Assembly: GCA_905233825.1 (NCBI GenBank)
Contig: CAJOFE010000023.1
Span: forward strand, 1-43,178
Source of the DNA: an uncultured Prevotella sp.
GTDB taxonomy: Bacteria; Bacteroidota; Bacteroidia; Bacteroidales; Bacteroidaceae
Length of the DNA stretch: 43,178 nucleotides
Reading direction: 5' to 3'
Shown here piece after piece: positions 7,833 to 15,278 of this stretch (within the stretch, counting starts at the first letter, position 1; every line of letters begins with the position of its first letter). The position numbers were made by a program, and so were the translations under genes. The notes beneath the pieces were generated by a model that saw only the letters and a program-made list of their open reading frames with translations, was not told the DNA's origin and made no database searches.

Positions 7833-9242
7833 ATGAAACATCGCATCATACTGACTATTTGTCTGCTCCTCATCGGCTTAGGAGCCTACAGCGCCAAGAT
7901 TAAGTATCCTGGTGGAAAAACGTATATCTATCGTTATTACCTCAAAGACAAACAGGCCACTACCCAGTCGTTAGAGAAACCCCTGCGTTTCCTATCGCAG
8001 AAGAGTATGGAACGACGACAGCGGCAAGGTCTCAGCGTCGATTCCACCGACCTGCCCGTACCTCGTGCCTACGTGAAGCAGTTCCGGCAGAAGGGCACGC
8101 AGATACTGGGCACCAGCCGCTGGCAGAACACCGTGCTGGTGAGCTCGACGGACACTACCCTACTCCAACGCCTGGCCCGCCTAGCCATCGTTCGTGAGGC
8201 GCGCTGCGTCTTCATCGCTCCCGACAGTATCGACAAGCCCGAAGATATCCGATGGAACGTGCACGAGACATTCAACCGCTGGGACTCCGTAAAGAACGAC
8301 CTCTACGGCATGGCCCGCGAACAGATTGAGATGCTCGGAGGCGTGAAGCTACACGAGGCAGGTTTTACGGGGAGAGGCATCACCATCGCCATTCTCGATG
8401 GCGGTTTCCAAAATTACAACCGCATCCCGGCTTTCAGCAAGACGAACATTCTGGGCACACGCGACTTCGTCAATCCCAACGATCTCGACGAGCTGGGCAG
8501 ACCAGGACAGTCCTTTCACCACATTGATCATGGCACAAAGGTGCTCTCGGCCATGGCGGCTTGCGCCCCCGAGGTCATCGTCGGCACAGCCCCGGATGCC
8601 AGCTACTGGTTGTTGCGCTCGGAGGATCACGATACTGAGCAGCCCGTGGAGGAGGACTACTGGACCATGGCGGCGGAGTATGCCGATAGCGTCGGTGCCG
8701 ATGTGATCAACAGCAGTTTGGGATATTATAAATACGATGACGGGCTCCCCAGCTACCGCCTGCGCGACCTCGACGGACAGACGGCCTTCGTCTCACGCTC
8801 GGCTTCGCTCTTGGCCAGTAAAGGTATCGTGCTCTGCAACTCGGCCGGCAACAGCGGCATGGGCCAATGGAAGAAGATTGGCGTGCCTGCTGATGCCCGT
8901 GATATCATTACCGTTGGCGCCGTCGATGCACAGGGACAGATAGCGCCCTTCAGCAGCGTCGGTCCATCACAGGATGGTCGCGTGAAACCCGATGTCGTGG
9001 CGCGGGGCAGCAACACCACCCTCATCTCTGGTCGCGGCACGCTGGTGCACGACATGGGCACATCGTTCTCCACGCCCGTCACTTGCGGCATGGTGGCCTG
9101 TCTATGGCAGGCCCTACGCAACAAGACCGCCTATCAGCTTATTGACATTATCCGCCAAAGCGCCGACCAATACGAGGCCCCCAACAATATCTTCGGCTAC
9201 GGCATGCCCAACTTCTGGCGGGCGTACGAACAAAAGAAATGA
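7833..9242 (+). CDS. Secreted subtilisin-like (S8) serine protease
   Basis: A 469-residue protein with a signal peptide (basic start, hydrophobic LTICLLLIGLGAYSA). The catalytic triad is visible: Asp in ITIAILDGGF (about residue 190), His in HHIDHGTKVLSAMAA (about 235), Ser in MGTSFSTPVTCGM (about 410). It ends soon after the catalytic domain and has no clear type IX secretion domain, unlike the second subtilase at 28091. The stop overlaps the xseA start as ATGA. The N-terminal part (residues 25-150) would be a propeptide-like region. Confidence 0.92.
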   Translation: MKHRIILTICLLLIGLGAYSAKIKYPGGKTYIYRYYLKDKQATTQSLEKPLRFLSQKSMERRQRQGLSVDSTDLPVPRAYVKQFRQKGTQILGTSRWQNTVLVSSTDTTLLQRLARLAIVREARCVFIAPDSIDKPEDIRWNVHETFNRWDSVKNDLYGMAREQIEMLGGVKLHEAGFTGRGITIAILDGGFQNYNRIPAFSKTNILGTRDFVNPNDLDELGRPGQSFHHIDHGTKVLSAMAACAPEVIVGTAPDASYWLLRSEDHDTEQPVEEDYWTMAAEYADSVGADVINSSLGYYKYDDGLPSYRLRDLDGQTAFVSRSASLLASKGIVLCNSAGNSGMGQWKKIGVPADARDIITVGAVDAQGQIAPFSSVGPSQDGRVKPDVVARGSNTTLISGRGTLVHDMGTSFSTPVTCGMVACLWQALRNKTAYQLIDIIRQSADQYEAPNNIFGYGMPNFWRAYEQKK

Positions 9243-10396
9243 AAGAGCGATTAACACTATATGAGTTGAATCGTCTGGTACGCGAGGTCATCGAGTGCGA
9301 GATGCCCGACGAGTACTGGGTGGAGGCAGAGCTGTCAGAATGCCGTGAATCGAGAGGCCATTGCTACATGGAACTCATTCAGAAAGACGAGCAGACTGCT
9401 ACGCCCATCGCCCGTGCCTCGGCTAAGTGCTGGGCCTCGAAGTGGATGATCATCCGACCTTACTTCGAGCGCACCACCAGCCAGACGCTACATGCCGGCA
9501 TGAAGGTGCTGCTGAAAGTTTGTGCGCAGTTTCACGAGGCCTACGGGTTCTCATGGATTGTCACCGACATCGACCCAACCTACACGCTCGGCGATATGGC
9601 CCGCAAGCGCCAGGAAATTGTTCGTCAGCTGAAAGCCGAAGGTGTATTTGACCTCCAAAAAGAATTAAAGTTGCCTCTTTTCTGCCAGCACATCGCCGTC
9701 ATTTCTTCCGAGACTGCCGCTGGCTACGGCGATTTCTGCAACCAACTGGCCGACAACCCCTATGGCTTCCTGTTCCACACTCAGCTCTTCCCTGCCATCA
9801 TGCAGGGAGAAGGGGTGGAGCAAAGCATCATCAATGCGCTGGAGCGCATATATAATGCACAATTTGACTGCGTCGTTATAATAAGAGGCGGTGGCGCGAC
9901 GAGCGACATGAGCGGCTTCGACACGCTGGCCCTTGCTGAAAACGTGGCCAATTTCCCCATCCCCGTCATTACCGGCATCGGCCACGATCGCGATGAGAGC
10001 ATCCTCGACATGGTGTCCCACCTGCGAGTGAAAACTCCCACCGCTGCTGCTGCCTTCCTCATCTCACACCTGAAGGAAGTCATCGATGCCATCGATGATG
10101 CGCAGAACCGTCTCACCCGCTACGCACAACAGAAATTCTCCATTCTCCATGCTCAATTTTCCATGATAGAAGAGCGTCTCCCTATGCTCGCAGAGCGTCG
10201 CATGACACAAGAGCGCCACCGCCTGCAACTCATCGAGGAAAAGACCAAGGTCCTCGACCCTACCCTGCTGCTCCGTCGTGGCTACAGCATGACCATGAAA
10301 AACGGTAAGATTGTGCGCGACGCCAAGCAACTACAAACCGGCGACGAGATTGAGACCCGCCTTGCCAACGGCATCGTCCGCTCCACCGTTAAATAG
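9239..10396 (+). CDS. xseA: Exodeoxyribonuclease VII large subunit
   Basis: A 385-residue protein with an N-terminal OB-fold (residues about 5-100) and the ExoVII core with IAVISSETAAGYGDF, VIIRGGGATSDMSGFD and PVITGIGHDRDESILD. With XseB it degrades single-stranded DNA. It is shorter than E. coli XseA (about 456), mainly in the coiled-coil part. In that part, residues 299-310 are encoded by a five-unit heptamer array (10134-10168). It overlaps the subtilase stop by four bases and is followed by xseB. Confidence 0.95.
   Translation: MKERLTLYELNRLVREVIECEMPDEYWVEAELSECRESRGHCYMELIQKDEQTATPIARASAKCWASKWMIIRPYFERTTSQTLHAGMKVLLKVCAQFHEAYGFSWIVTDIDPTYTLGDMARKRQEIVRQLKAEGVFDLQKELKLPLFCQHIAVISSETAAGYGDFCNQLADNPYGFLFHTQLFPAIMQGEGVEQSIINALERIYNAQFDCVVIIRGGGATSDMSGFDTLALAENVANFPIPVITGIGHDRDESILDMVSHLRVKTPTAAAAFLISHLKEVIDAIDDAQNRLTRYAQQKFSILHAQFSMIEERLPMLAERRMTQERHRLQLIEEKTKVLDPTLLLRRGYSMTMKNGKIVRDAKQLQTGDEIETRLANGIVRSTVK
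10134..10168. repeat. Heptamer array inside xseA
   Basis: Five units: AATTCTC, CATTCTC, CATGCTC, AATTTTC, CATGATA. It is in frame and falls in the coiled-coil region of ExoVII, a place likely to tolerate extra residues. Confidence 0.65.
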
Positions 10397-10470
10397 TTAT
10401 TCTATTATTATGTCTTTTAAAAAATGTCATTCTGTTATTATGTCTTCAAAAAATAGTTATTATGTCTAAG
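10394..10470 (+). repeat. Triplicated xseB translation start region
   Basis: Three partial copies of a segment around TTATTATGTCT place ATGs at 10410, 10440 and 10462. The third is the real xseB start. The first two open one in-frame mini-ORF of about 19 codons, whose TAA stop overlaps the start segment of xseB. Confidence 0.75.
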
Positions 10471-10653
10471 GAACAAAAATACGAAGCCGCCTTCGCGGAA
10501 CTACAAGCCATCGTGCACAAGATGGAGAACGACGAGCTCGACATCGACCAGCTCTCCGAACAGCTGAAACGTGCCCAGCAACTCATCAAGCTCTGTCGCG
10601 ACAAACTCACCAAGACCGACGAGGAAATCAAGAAAATCCTCGCGGAAAAGTAA
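10462..10653 (+). CDS. xseB: Exodeoxyribonuclease VII small subunit
   Basis: A 63-residue, highly charged helical protein (MSKEQKYEAAFAELQAIV at the start, then the family's ENDELDIDQLSEQLKRAQQL). It has the usual length for XseB and stands directly after xseA. It binds the XseA coiled coil. The upstream 68 bases contain two decoy ATGs in tandem repeats of the start region. Confidence 0.95.
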   Translation: MSKEQKYEAAFAELQAIVHKMENDELDIDQLSEQLKRAQQLIKLCRDKLTKTDEEIKKILAEK

Positions 10654-10693
10654 GTTTTCGTCGCAAACTATTGGCAATATGCAATTAAATGTG

Positions 10694-10701
10694 TACTTTT
10701 G
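10694..10701 (+). promoter_or_regulatory. Promoter -7 element of ilvE
   Basis: TACTTTTG, matching TAnnTTTG, 36 bases upstream of the ilvE ATG at 10737. It lies after the xseB stop and overlaps the upstream ATG at 10689, so it argues against that longer start. Confidence 0.65.
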
Positions 10702-10736
10702 CAGGCAGAATTCAAACTTTAAGCATAGAAAAGACA

Positions 10737-11753
10737 ATGAAGAATTTAGACTGGGGTAGCCTGTCGTTTGGCTACATGAAGACCGACTACAATGTCCGTT
10801 GCTACTATCGCGACGGAAAATGGGGCGAGATAGAAGTCTGCTCCGACGAGTATCTGAAACTGCACATGGCTGCTACCTGCCTGCACTATGGTCAGGAGGC
10901 TTTCGAGGGTCTGAAGGCCTATCGTTGCCCCGACGGCAAGGTGCGCATCTTCCGTGTCGACGAGAATGCAGCCCGTCTGCAGAGCACCTGCCGAGGCATC
11001 ATGATGCCCGAGGTCTCGACCGAGCTGTTCACAGAGATGGTGAAGAAGGTGGTTCGTCTGAACCAGGAGTGGATTCCTACTTACGAGAGTGGTGCCACAC
11101 TCTACATCCGTCCGCTACTCATTGGTACCAGCGCACAGGTGGGCGTGCATCCCGCCAAGGAATACTGCTTCCTCATCTTCGTGACACCCGTAGGCCCTTA
11201 CTTCAAGGGAGGCTTCGCTGCCAACCCCTACGTCATCATCCGCGACTACGACCGCTCGGCTCCCCTCGGAACCGGTAAGTATAAGGTAGGTGGAAATTAC
11301 GCAGCTTCGCTCTTCGCCAACAACCTGGCTCACGAGAAGGGATACGCCTGCGAGTTCTATCTCGATGCCAAAGAGAAGAAATACATGGACGAGTGTGGCG
11401 CCGCCAACTTCTTCGGCATCAAGGACAACACCTATGTCACTCCGAAATCCACCTCCATCCTGCCCAGCATCACCAACAAATCGTTGATGCAGGTAGCCGA
11501 AGACCTAGGAATGAAGGTGGAGCGTCGTCCCATCCCTGAAGAGGAGCTCGAGACCTTTGAGGAGGCAGGCGCTTGTGGAACGGCTGCCGTCATCAGTCCT
11601 ATCTCGTATATCGATGACCTCGACACAGGTAAGCGCTACTCGTTCGGCGAGAAGCCAGGCCCCATCTCGAAAAAGCTCTTCGACACGCTGCGTGGCATCC
11701 AGTACGGTGAGATTGAGGACAAGCACGGTTGGACAACAGTCGTTATCGAATGA
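10737..11753 (+). CDS. ilvE: Branched-chain amino acid aminotransferase
   Basis: A fold-type IV PLP enzyme of about 338 residues (class IIb BCAT). It starts MKNLDWGSLSFGYMKTDYN and has HYGQEAFEGLKAY, YIRPLLIGT, and GTGKYKVGGNYAAS, which contains the PLP-lysine region, then ECGAANFFGI. It transaminates leucine, isoleucine and valine with 2-oxoglutarate. A longer frame begins at 10689, but that ATG precedes the -7 element, so 10737 is preferred. Its TGA forms the first bases of a heptamer array. Confidence 0.95.
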   Translation: MKNLDWGSLSFGYMKTDYNVRCYYRDGKWGEIEVCSDEYLKLHMAATCLHYGQEAFEGLKAYRCPDGKVRIFRVDENAARLQSTCRGIMMPEVSTELFTEMVKKVVRLNQEWIPTYESGATLYIRPLLIGTSAQVGVHPAKEYCFLIFVTPVGPYFKGGFAANPYVIIRDYDRSAPLGTGKYKVGGNYAASLFANNLAHEKGYACEFYLDAKEKKYMDECGAANFFGIKDNTYVTPKSTSILPSITNKSLMQVAEDLGMKVERRPIPEEELETFEEAGACGTAAVISPISYIDDLDTGKRYSFGEKPGPISKKLFDTLRGIQYGEIEDKHGWTTVVIE

Positions 11754-11897
11754 ATTAAGAATTAAGATTTAAGAATTTAGAGGTATCGCTTCGCGAGTAG
11801 AAAGTAAGATGTAGCTACATTAAACCTCTAAATTCTTAATTCTTACTTGCCGAAAGGCAACACCTCTTAATTCCTAATTCTAAACTCTAAATTCCAA
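11752..11897. repeat. Inverted heptamer arrays between ilvE and trmB
   Basis: Left arm 11752-11779 has four units (GAATTAA twice, GATTTAA, GAATTTA). Right arms at 11825-11845 (CCTCTAA, ATTCTTA twice) and 11863-11897 (CCTCTTA, ATTCCTA, ATTCTAA, ACTCTAA, ATTCCAA) run in the opposite sense. Left arm plus GAGGT can pair with ACCTC plus the right arm, giving a long hairpin over the whole spacer. A small stem, TTGCC-GAAA-GGCAA, lies at 11847-11860. Confidence 0.8.
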
Positions 11898-11900
11898 AAG

Positions 11901-12677
11901 ATGGGCAAAGGAAAGCTGGCGAAGTTCGCCGACATGGAGACCTACAGGAACGTCTTTCAGTACCCCTACTCGGTAGTGAGCGACGTTCCCTTCGCCATGC
12001 GCGGCCATTGGCGCGAGCAGTATTTCCATAACCAGAACCCCATCATCCTGGAGCTGGGTTGCGGCAAGGGCGAATATGCCGTAGAGCTGGCGAAGGCCAA
12101 CCCCAATTGCAACTACATCGGCGTAGATATCAAAGGTGCCCGCATGTGGACGGGAGCTACCCGCGCCCTGCAAGAGGGCATCGAGAACGTAGCCTTCCTG
12201 CGTACGAACATCGAGATTATCGATCGTTTCTTCGGCGAGGACGAGGTGCAGGAAATCTGGCTCACCTTCTCTGACCCGCAGATGAAGAACCCTCGCAAGC
12301 GCCTCACCTCGACCTACTTCATGGAGCGCTATCGCCGTTTCCTCACCGATGGTGGCATCATCCATCTGAAGACCGATTCCAACTTCCTCTTCACCTACAC
12401 CACCTACATGGTGGAAAAGAACCACCTGCCCGTGGAATACAGGACTGAGGATTTGTATAGTAATTCCAATTCTCAATTCTCAGTTCTCAACTCTCAATTA
12501 TTCTCCATCCAAACGTATTACGAATCTATGTGGCTTGCCCGTGGCATCAGCATCAAATACATGAAATGGCAACTGCCTCACGACGGCCATTTAGAAGAAC
12601 CCGACGTAGAGATAGAGCTCGACGACTACCGAAGCTACCATCGTTCTAAGCGCAGCCCTAAACGCACTTCGTGCTAA
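11901..12677 (+). CDS. trmB: tRNA (guanosine(46)-N7)-methyltransferase
   Basis: A 258-residue SAM-dependent methyltransferase. [16 protein letters not shown] (about residues 48-63) is the SAM loop, [10 protein letters not shown] motif II, and [12 protein letters not shown] the conserved acceptor motif (in place of FPDPWPKKRH). It makes m7G46 in the tRNA variable loop. Residues 188-201 ([14 protein letters not shown]) are encoded by a six-unit heptamer array, in a loop just before the conserved [10 protein letters not shown] segment. The gene starts right after another heptamer array and shows no clear promoter of its own. Confidence 0.93.
   Translation: MGKGKLAKFADMETYRNVFQYPYSVVSDVPFAMRGHWREQYFHNQNPIILELGCGKGEYAVELAKANPNCNYIGVDIKGARMWTGATRALQEGIENVAFLRTNIEIIDRFFGEDEVQEIWLTFSDPQMKNPRKRLTSTYFMERYRRFLTDGGIIHLKTDSNFLFTYTTYMVEKNHLPVEYRTEDLYSNSNSQFSVLNSQLFSIQTYYESMWLARGISIKYMKWQLPHDGHLEEPDVEIELDDYRSYHRSKRSPKRTSC
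12462..12503. repeat. Heptamer array inside trmB
   Basis: Six units: AATTCCA, ATTCTCA twice, GTTCTCA, ACTCTCA, ATTATTC. The 42 bases add exactly 14 codons and keep the frame. Confidence 0.8.
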
Positions 12678-12681
12678 ACAA

Positions 12682-12709
12682 CAAATGACAAATGATAAAT
12701 GATAACAAT
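12682..12709. repeat. Heptamer array, left arm, at start of the LRR gene
   Basis: Units CAAATGA, CAAATGA, TAAATGA, TAACAAT. Bases 12690-12705 form a perfect 16-bp inverted repeat with 12762-12777. The candidate start codons at 12699 and 12708 lie within it. Confidence 0.8.
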
Positions 12710-14492
12710 GATGAAAAGAAAACAATTCACAGAAAGAAGCCGTTGGATGATGATGATAGGTTTATCATTTATCATTTACACTTTATCATTTAGCCCTGCA
12801 AGGGCGCAGGAGCTCACCGTGAACGTTGATTCCGTAGGCCAGCTGGCTGCACAGCTGCCCGACAGCATCCGCTACTCCATGTCGGAACTGAAAATCAGCG
12901 GCCCGCTGGGTGGTAACGACCTGAAGATACTGCAACTCATCACCCGCAACGTACGTACGAAGAAGCAGGGCGACCAAGTGCTGAAAGTACTCGACCTATC
13001 GGATGCCACCATTACCGAGAGCAAGGGTAGCTTCCGCACCAAATCCGACGTGCTGCCAGCCGCCATGTTCCAAGGCTGCAAGAACCTCGAGCGCGTTGTG
13101 TTGCCAGCCACGATGATGGAGGTCAGCCGAAGCTGTTTCAGCGGTTGCGTCAATCTGAAGGAGGTAGAACTGCCCGACGGTCTGCGTACCATTGCCGACT
13201 ATGCCTTCAACGGTTGCGTTGGCCTTACAGAACTGAAGCTGCCCGAAGGCCTTACCGCTATTGAGAACCATGCTTTCGACGGCTGCTCTGCACTTACCTC
13301 TATCGACATTCCCGAAACGGTGGAACACATCGACGTAGCTGCTTTTGCCAACTGCAACAGTCTGGAGAAGGTCGAGCTGCACAACGCCGTCATCAAGACC
13401 GTCAGCAACAACCTCTTCACCAAGTGTGAACGCTTAGAGGGTATCGTCCTGCCTCAGACGGTGACTGTCATCGGCAACGAGGCATTCAAAGGCTGCTCCT
13501 CTTTAGAGAACATTCAGATGCCCGATGCCATCAGCGACATCGGCAACAGCGCTTTCGAGGGCTGTGAGCGCCTGCAATCCATCGAGATGAACTCAGCCCA
13601 CTCCATCGGTAGCGATGCCTTCAAGGGCTGTCAGAGCCTCAGTTCCGTTGAGATTGAGATGGTGAACAAGATAGGCAACAGCGCTTTCGAGGGCTGCACC
13701 AGCCTCAGCGCCGTCACGATGGACGGCAACCTGCAGGCCATCGGCAATGAGACCTTCTCTGGCTGCACCAGCCTGGCATCCGTCAGTCTGCCCGCATCGG
13801 TGAAGACCATCGGCAAGAGCGCCTTCTTTGAGTGCAAGTCATTGCCCTCTATCGACCTGCCTGAAGGTCTCACGCGCATCGGCGACCACGCCTTCGAGAA
13901 CTGCGCCTCGCTCACGAACATCTACATTCCCGGCATGGTGAAGCAGTTGGGCAGCGATACTTTCGAGAACTGCACCTCGCTTGACAGCGTCGAAATCAAA
14001 GGTTTCGTAGAAAAGCTCGAGAACGACGTCTTCCGTCATTGTCACTCCCTGCGCGTCGTTCTTCTCCCCATCTCCCTGAAGAGTATCGGCGACAACGCCT
14101 TCGAACAATGCTCGTCGCTCAACACCATCAACCTGCCTATTTCTGTGAACAGCATCGGCGACAATGCCTTCGAGAAGTGCGCCTCGCTCACCTCGTTTGT
14201 CGTTCCTGCCGCCTGCACCACCATCGGCAGCGCCTCCTTCCGCGAGTGCACCGGCCTGAACCGTATCGAGCTACCTGCTGCCATCAAGAAGATAGGCGGC
14301 AATGCCTTTGCCAAGTGTGTATCCCTGCGCGAGTTGGTCATGGGAGCCCCCCTTCCTCCCGACATCAGCCACAGCACATTCAAGGGCGTGGTGCTGGCCG
14401 CCTGCAAGATCATCATTCCCAAAGGAGCCCGCAAGAACTACCGCGACGACAAGTCGTGGTCGAAAATGCCCACTATTGTAGAGCAGGAATAA
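12699..14492 (+). CDS. BspA-like leucine-rich-repeat surface protein
   Basis: A 597-residue protein: signal peptide, a short N-terminal domain (about 38-110), then some 18 tandem ~23-residue LRR_5 (BspA/TpLRR) repeats of the form IGNxAFEGCxSLxxVxLPxx, up to about residue 555. BspA proteins are secreted or surface-attached and bind host or bacterial partners. The start is uncertain: ATGs at 12699, 12708 and 12711 all lead into the same frame, with 12711 (MKRKQFTERSRW) looking most like a signal-peptide start. The hydrophobic core of the signal peptide (LSFIIYTLSF) is encoded by a heptamer array. No type IX C-terminal domain is visible. Confidence 0.9.
   Translation: MITMMKRKQFTERSRWMMMIGLSFIIYTLSFSPARAQELTVNVDSVGQLAAQLPDSIRYSMSELKISGPLGGNDLKILQLITRNVRTKKQGDQVLKVLDLSDATITESKGSFRTKSDVLPAAMFQGCKNLERVVLPATMMEVSRSCFSGCVNLKEVELPDGLRTIADYAFNGCVGLTELKLPEGLTAIENHAFDGCSALTSIDIPETVEHIDVAAFANCNSLEKVELHNAVIKTVSNNLFTKCERLEGIVLPQTVTVIGNEAFKGCSSLENIQMPDAISDIGNSAFEGCERLQSIEMNSAHSIGSDAFKGCQSLSSVEIEMVNKIGNSAFEGCTSLSAVTMDGNLQAIGNETFSGCTSLASVSLPASVKTIGKSAFFECKSLPSIDLPEGLTRIGDHAFENCASLTNIYIPGMVKQLGSDTFENCTSLDSVEIKGFVEKLENDVFRHCHSLRVVLLPISLKSIGDNAFEQCSSLNTINLPISVNSIGDNAFEKCASLTSFVVPAACTTIGSASFRECTGLNRIELPAAIKKIGGNAFAKCVSLRELVMGAPLPPDISHSTFKGVVLAACKIIIPKGARKNYRDDKSWSKMPTIVEQE
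12761..12795. repeat. Heptamer array, right arm, encoding signal-peptide core
   Basis: Units TTTATCA twice, TTTACAC, TTTATCA, TTTAGCC. Read in frame they give the hydrophobic residues 21-32 of the LRR precursor. Confidence 0.8.
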
Positions 14493-14790
14493 CAACTTTT
14501 TGTTACTTTTTTGATTTTTCCTTCAATTTGGGGTCTAATACCACCCCATTTTCTGTTATTCTATCTTGATTTTAGCTATTTTTCTTCATTTTCGACCCAT
14601 TTTTCGCCCCTTATTTGCACGTTTTTTCTCTTTTCTGAAATTTTTTCTTCAAAAAATTGCAGCTTTTTGCGCCATATTTCATCATATCTGTCACTATTGT
14701 CACCATATCTGCACCTATCTATCTCATTGTCAAGCAGCAGTTTACGACGAATAGTAACAGAAGTGCAGATTTTTCATTGAAAAAATTTTA
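14493..14790. other. T-rich gene-free spacer
   Basis: After the LRR stop come about 200 bases unusually rich in T on the plus strand. The open frames here are low complexity, lack promoters and match nothing recognisable, so I do not call a gene. The early TTTTTTG run may act in termination, but no preceding hairpin is evident. Confidence 0.5.
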
Positions 14791-14791
14791 T

Positions 14792-14818
14792 TGTGCGCGC
14801 GTGCGTACGCGCGCGTAT
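14792..14818. other. Alternating purine/pyrimidine GC tract (Z-DNA candidate)
   Basis: Twenty-seven consecutive bases alternate pyrimidine and purine, mostly CG/GC steps with TG and TA, and are nearly palindromic around GTAC at 14805-14808. It stands alone in AT-rich surroundings. Confidence 0.8.
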
Positions 14819-14830
14819 TCACACAAAAAC

Positions 14831-14911
14831 AGATGCCTTCTCCAAGGCATAAAGAAGGCACCTTTAGGGCATAAAGAAGGCATCTCCAAGCCCTAAAGAG
14901 GCCACCTTTTT
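14831..14911. repeat. 22-bp degenerate tandem repeat, about 3.7 copies
   Basis: Copies start at 14831, 14853, 14875 and 14897. Each begins AGA(T/A)G and the first three end in a form of GGCATAA or CCCTAA. Individual copies carry small self-complementary parts (CCTT...AAGG). Confidence 0.85.
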
Positions 14912-14932
14912 CGTTTTTGGACGTAGCAAAAT

Positions 14933-15019
14933 GAATTTAGCACGCCGCTCGTTGAAACTAGCGCCCTCCTAAATGAAACTAGCAGGCCACTCGTTTAAAA
15001 AAGCAGGCCGCTACCCGTT
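14933..15019. repeat. 21-bp degenerate tandem repeat, four copies
   Basis: Copies start at 14933, 14954, 14975 and 14996 around a core of (A)CTAGCAGGCC(G/A)CTCGTT; the last copy is three bases longer. It is adjacent to, but distinct from, the 22-bp block. Confidence 0.85.
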
Positions 15020-15078
15020 TAACACAACTTTTCGCTGATTACGAAACTTTAACAAATGAAAAATAATTGCCATTATTT

Positions 15079-15110
15079 TTGCATCTTTACAGAAAAATGT
15101 CTATCTTTGC
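15079..15110 (+). promoter_or_regulatory. Promoter with -33 and -7 elements, no downstream gene
   Basis: TTTTTG ending at 15081, 20 bp spacing, then TATCTTTGC at 15102-15110, a full Bacteroidetes promoter. No plus-strand gene follows before clpB, which is on the other strand. Confidence 0.65.
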
Positions 15111-15113
15111 AAC

Positions 15114-15210
15114 CAAGTATCGGCGAAGAGCCTGCAAAAGGGAACCGATAATCTGAAACGAAATCTCCACCTTTGCCAAGATCAGACGGCAAAGGTGGAG
15201 CTGTTATTAA
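15114..15210 (+). ncRNA. Candidate small structured RNA
   Basis: Predicted transcript from the promoter at 15102. It would hold a stem TATCGG (15119-15124) / CCGATA (15145-15150) and a strong 13-bp hairpin CTCCACCTTTGCC / GGCAAAGGTGGAG at 15168-15203. No Rfam family is recognised. The plus-strand sequence after the hairpin has no clear T run, so its end is uncertain. Confidence 0.35.
15168..15203 (-). terminator. Hairpin, likely clpB terminator
   Basis: Perfect 13-bp stem with a 10-base loop. On the minus strand it is followed by ATTTCGTTTC, fairly T-rich, about 76 bases after the clpB stop. It could also end the small RNA on the plus strand. Confidence 0.6.
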
Positions 15211-15278
15211 GAGATTCAGAACTTCACGATTGAATGAATCTATAAGTTCATCTTCTTGAATATTTCGGACATTCAGCT

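Noticed and set aside
8349..9124. Long antisense frames opposite the subtilase gene
   Set aside because: Explained by codon bias of the GC-rich sense gene; no promoters or family features.
14511..14896. Open frames in the T-rich spacer
   Set aside because: Low-complexity sequence, no promoter, overlapping frames and runs into the tandem repeats; no family resemblance.
14831..15019. Possible CRISPR array
   Set aside because: Units of 21-22 bases follow each other without spacers and vary in sequence; no cas genes are present.
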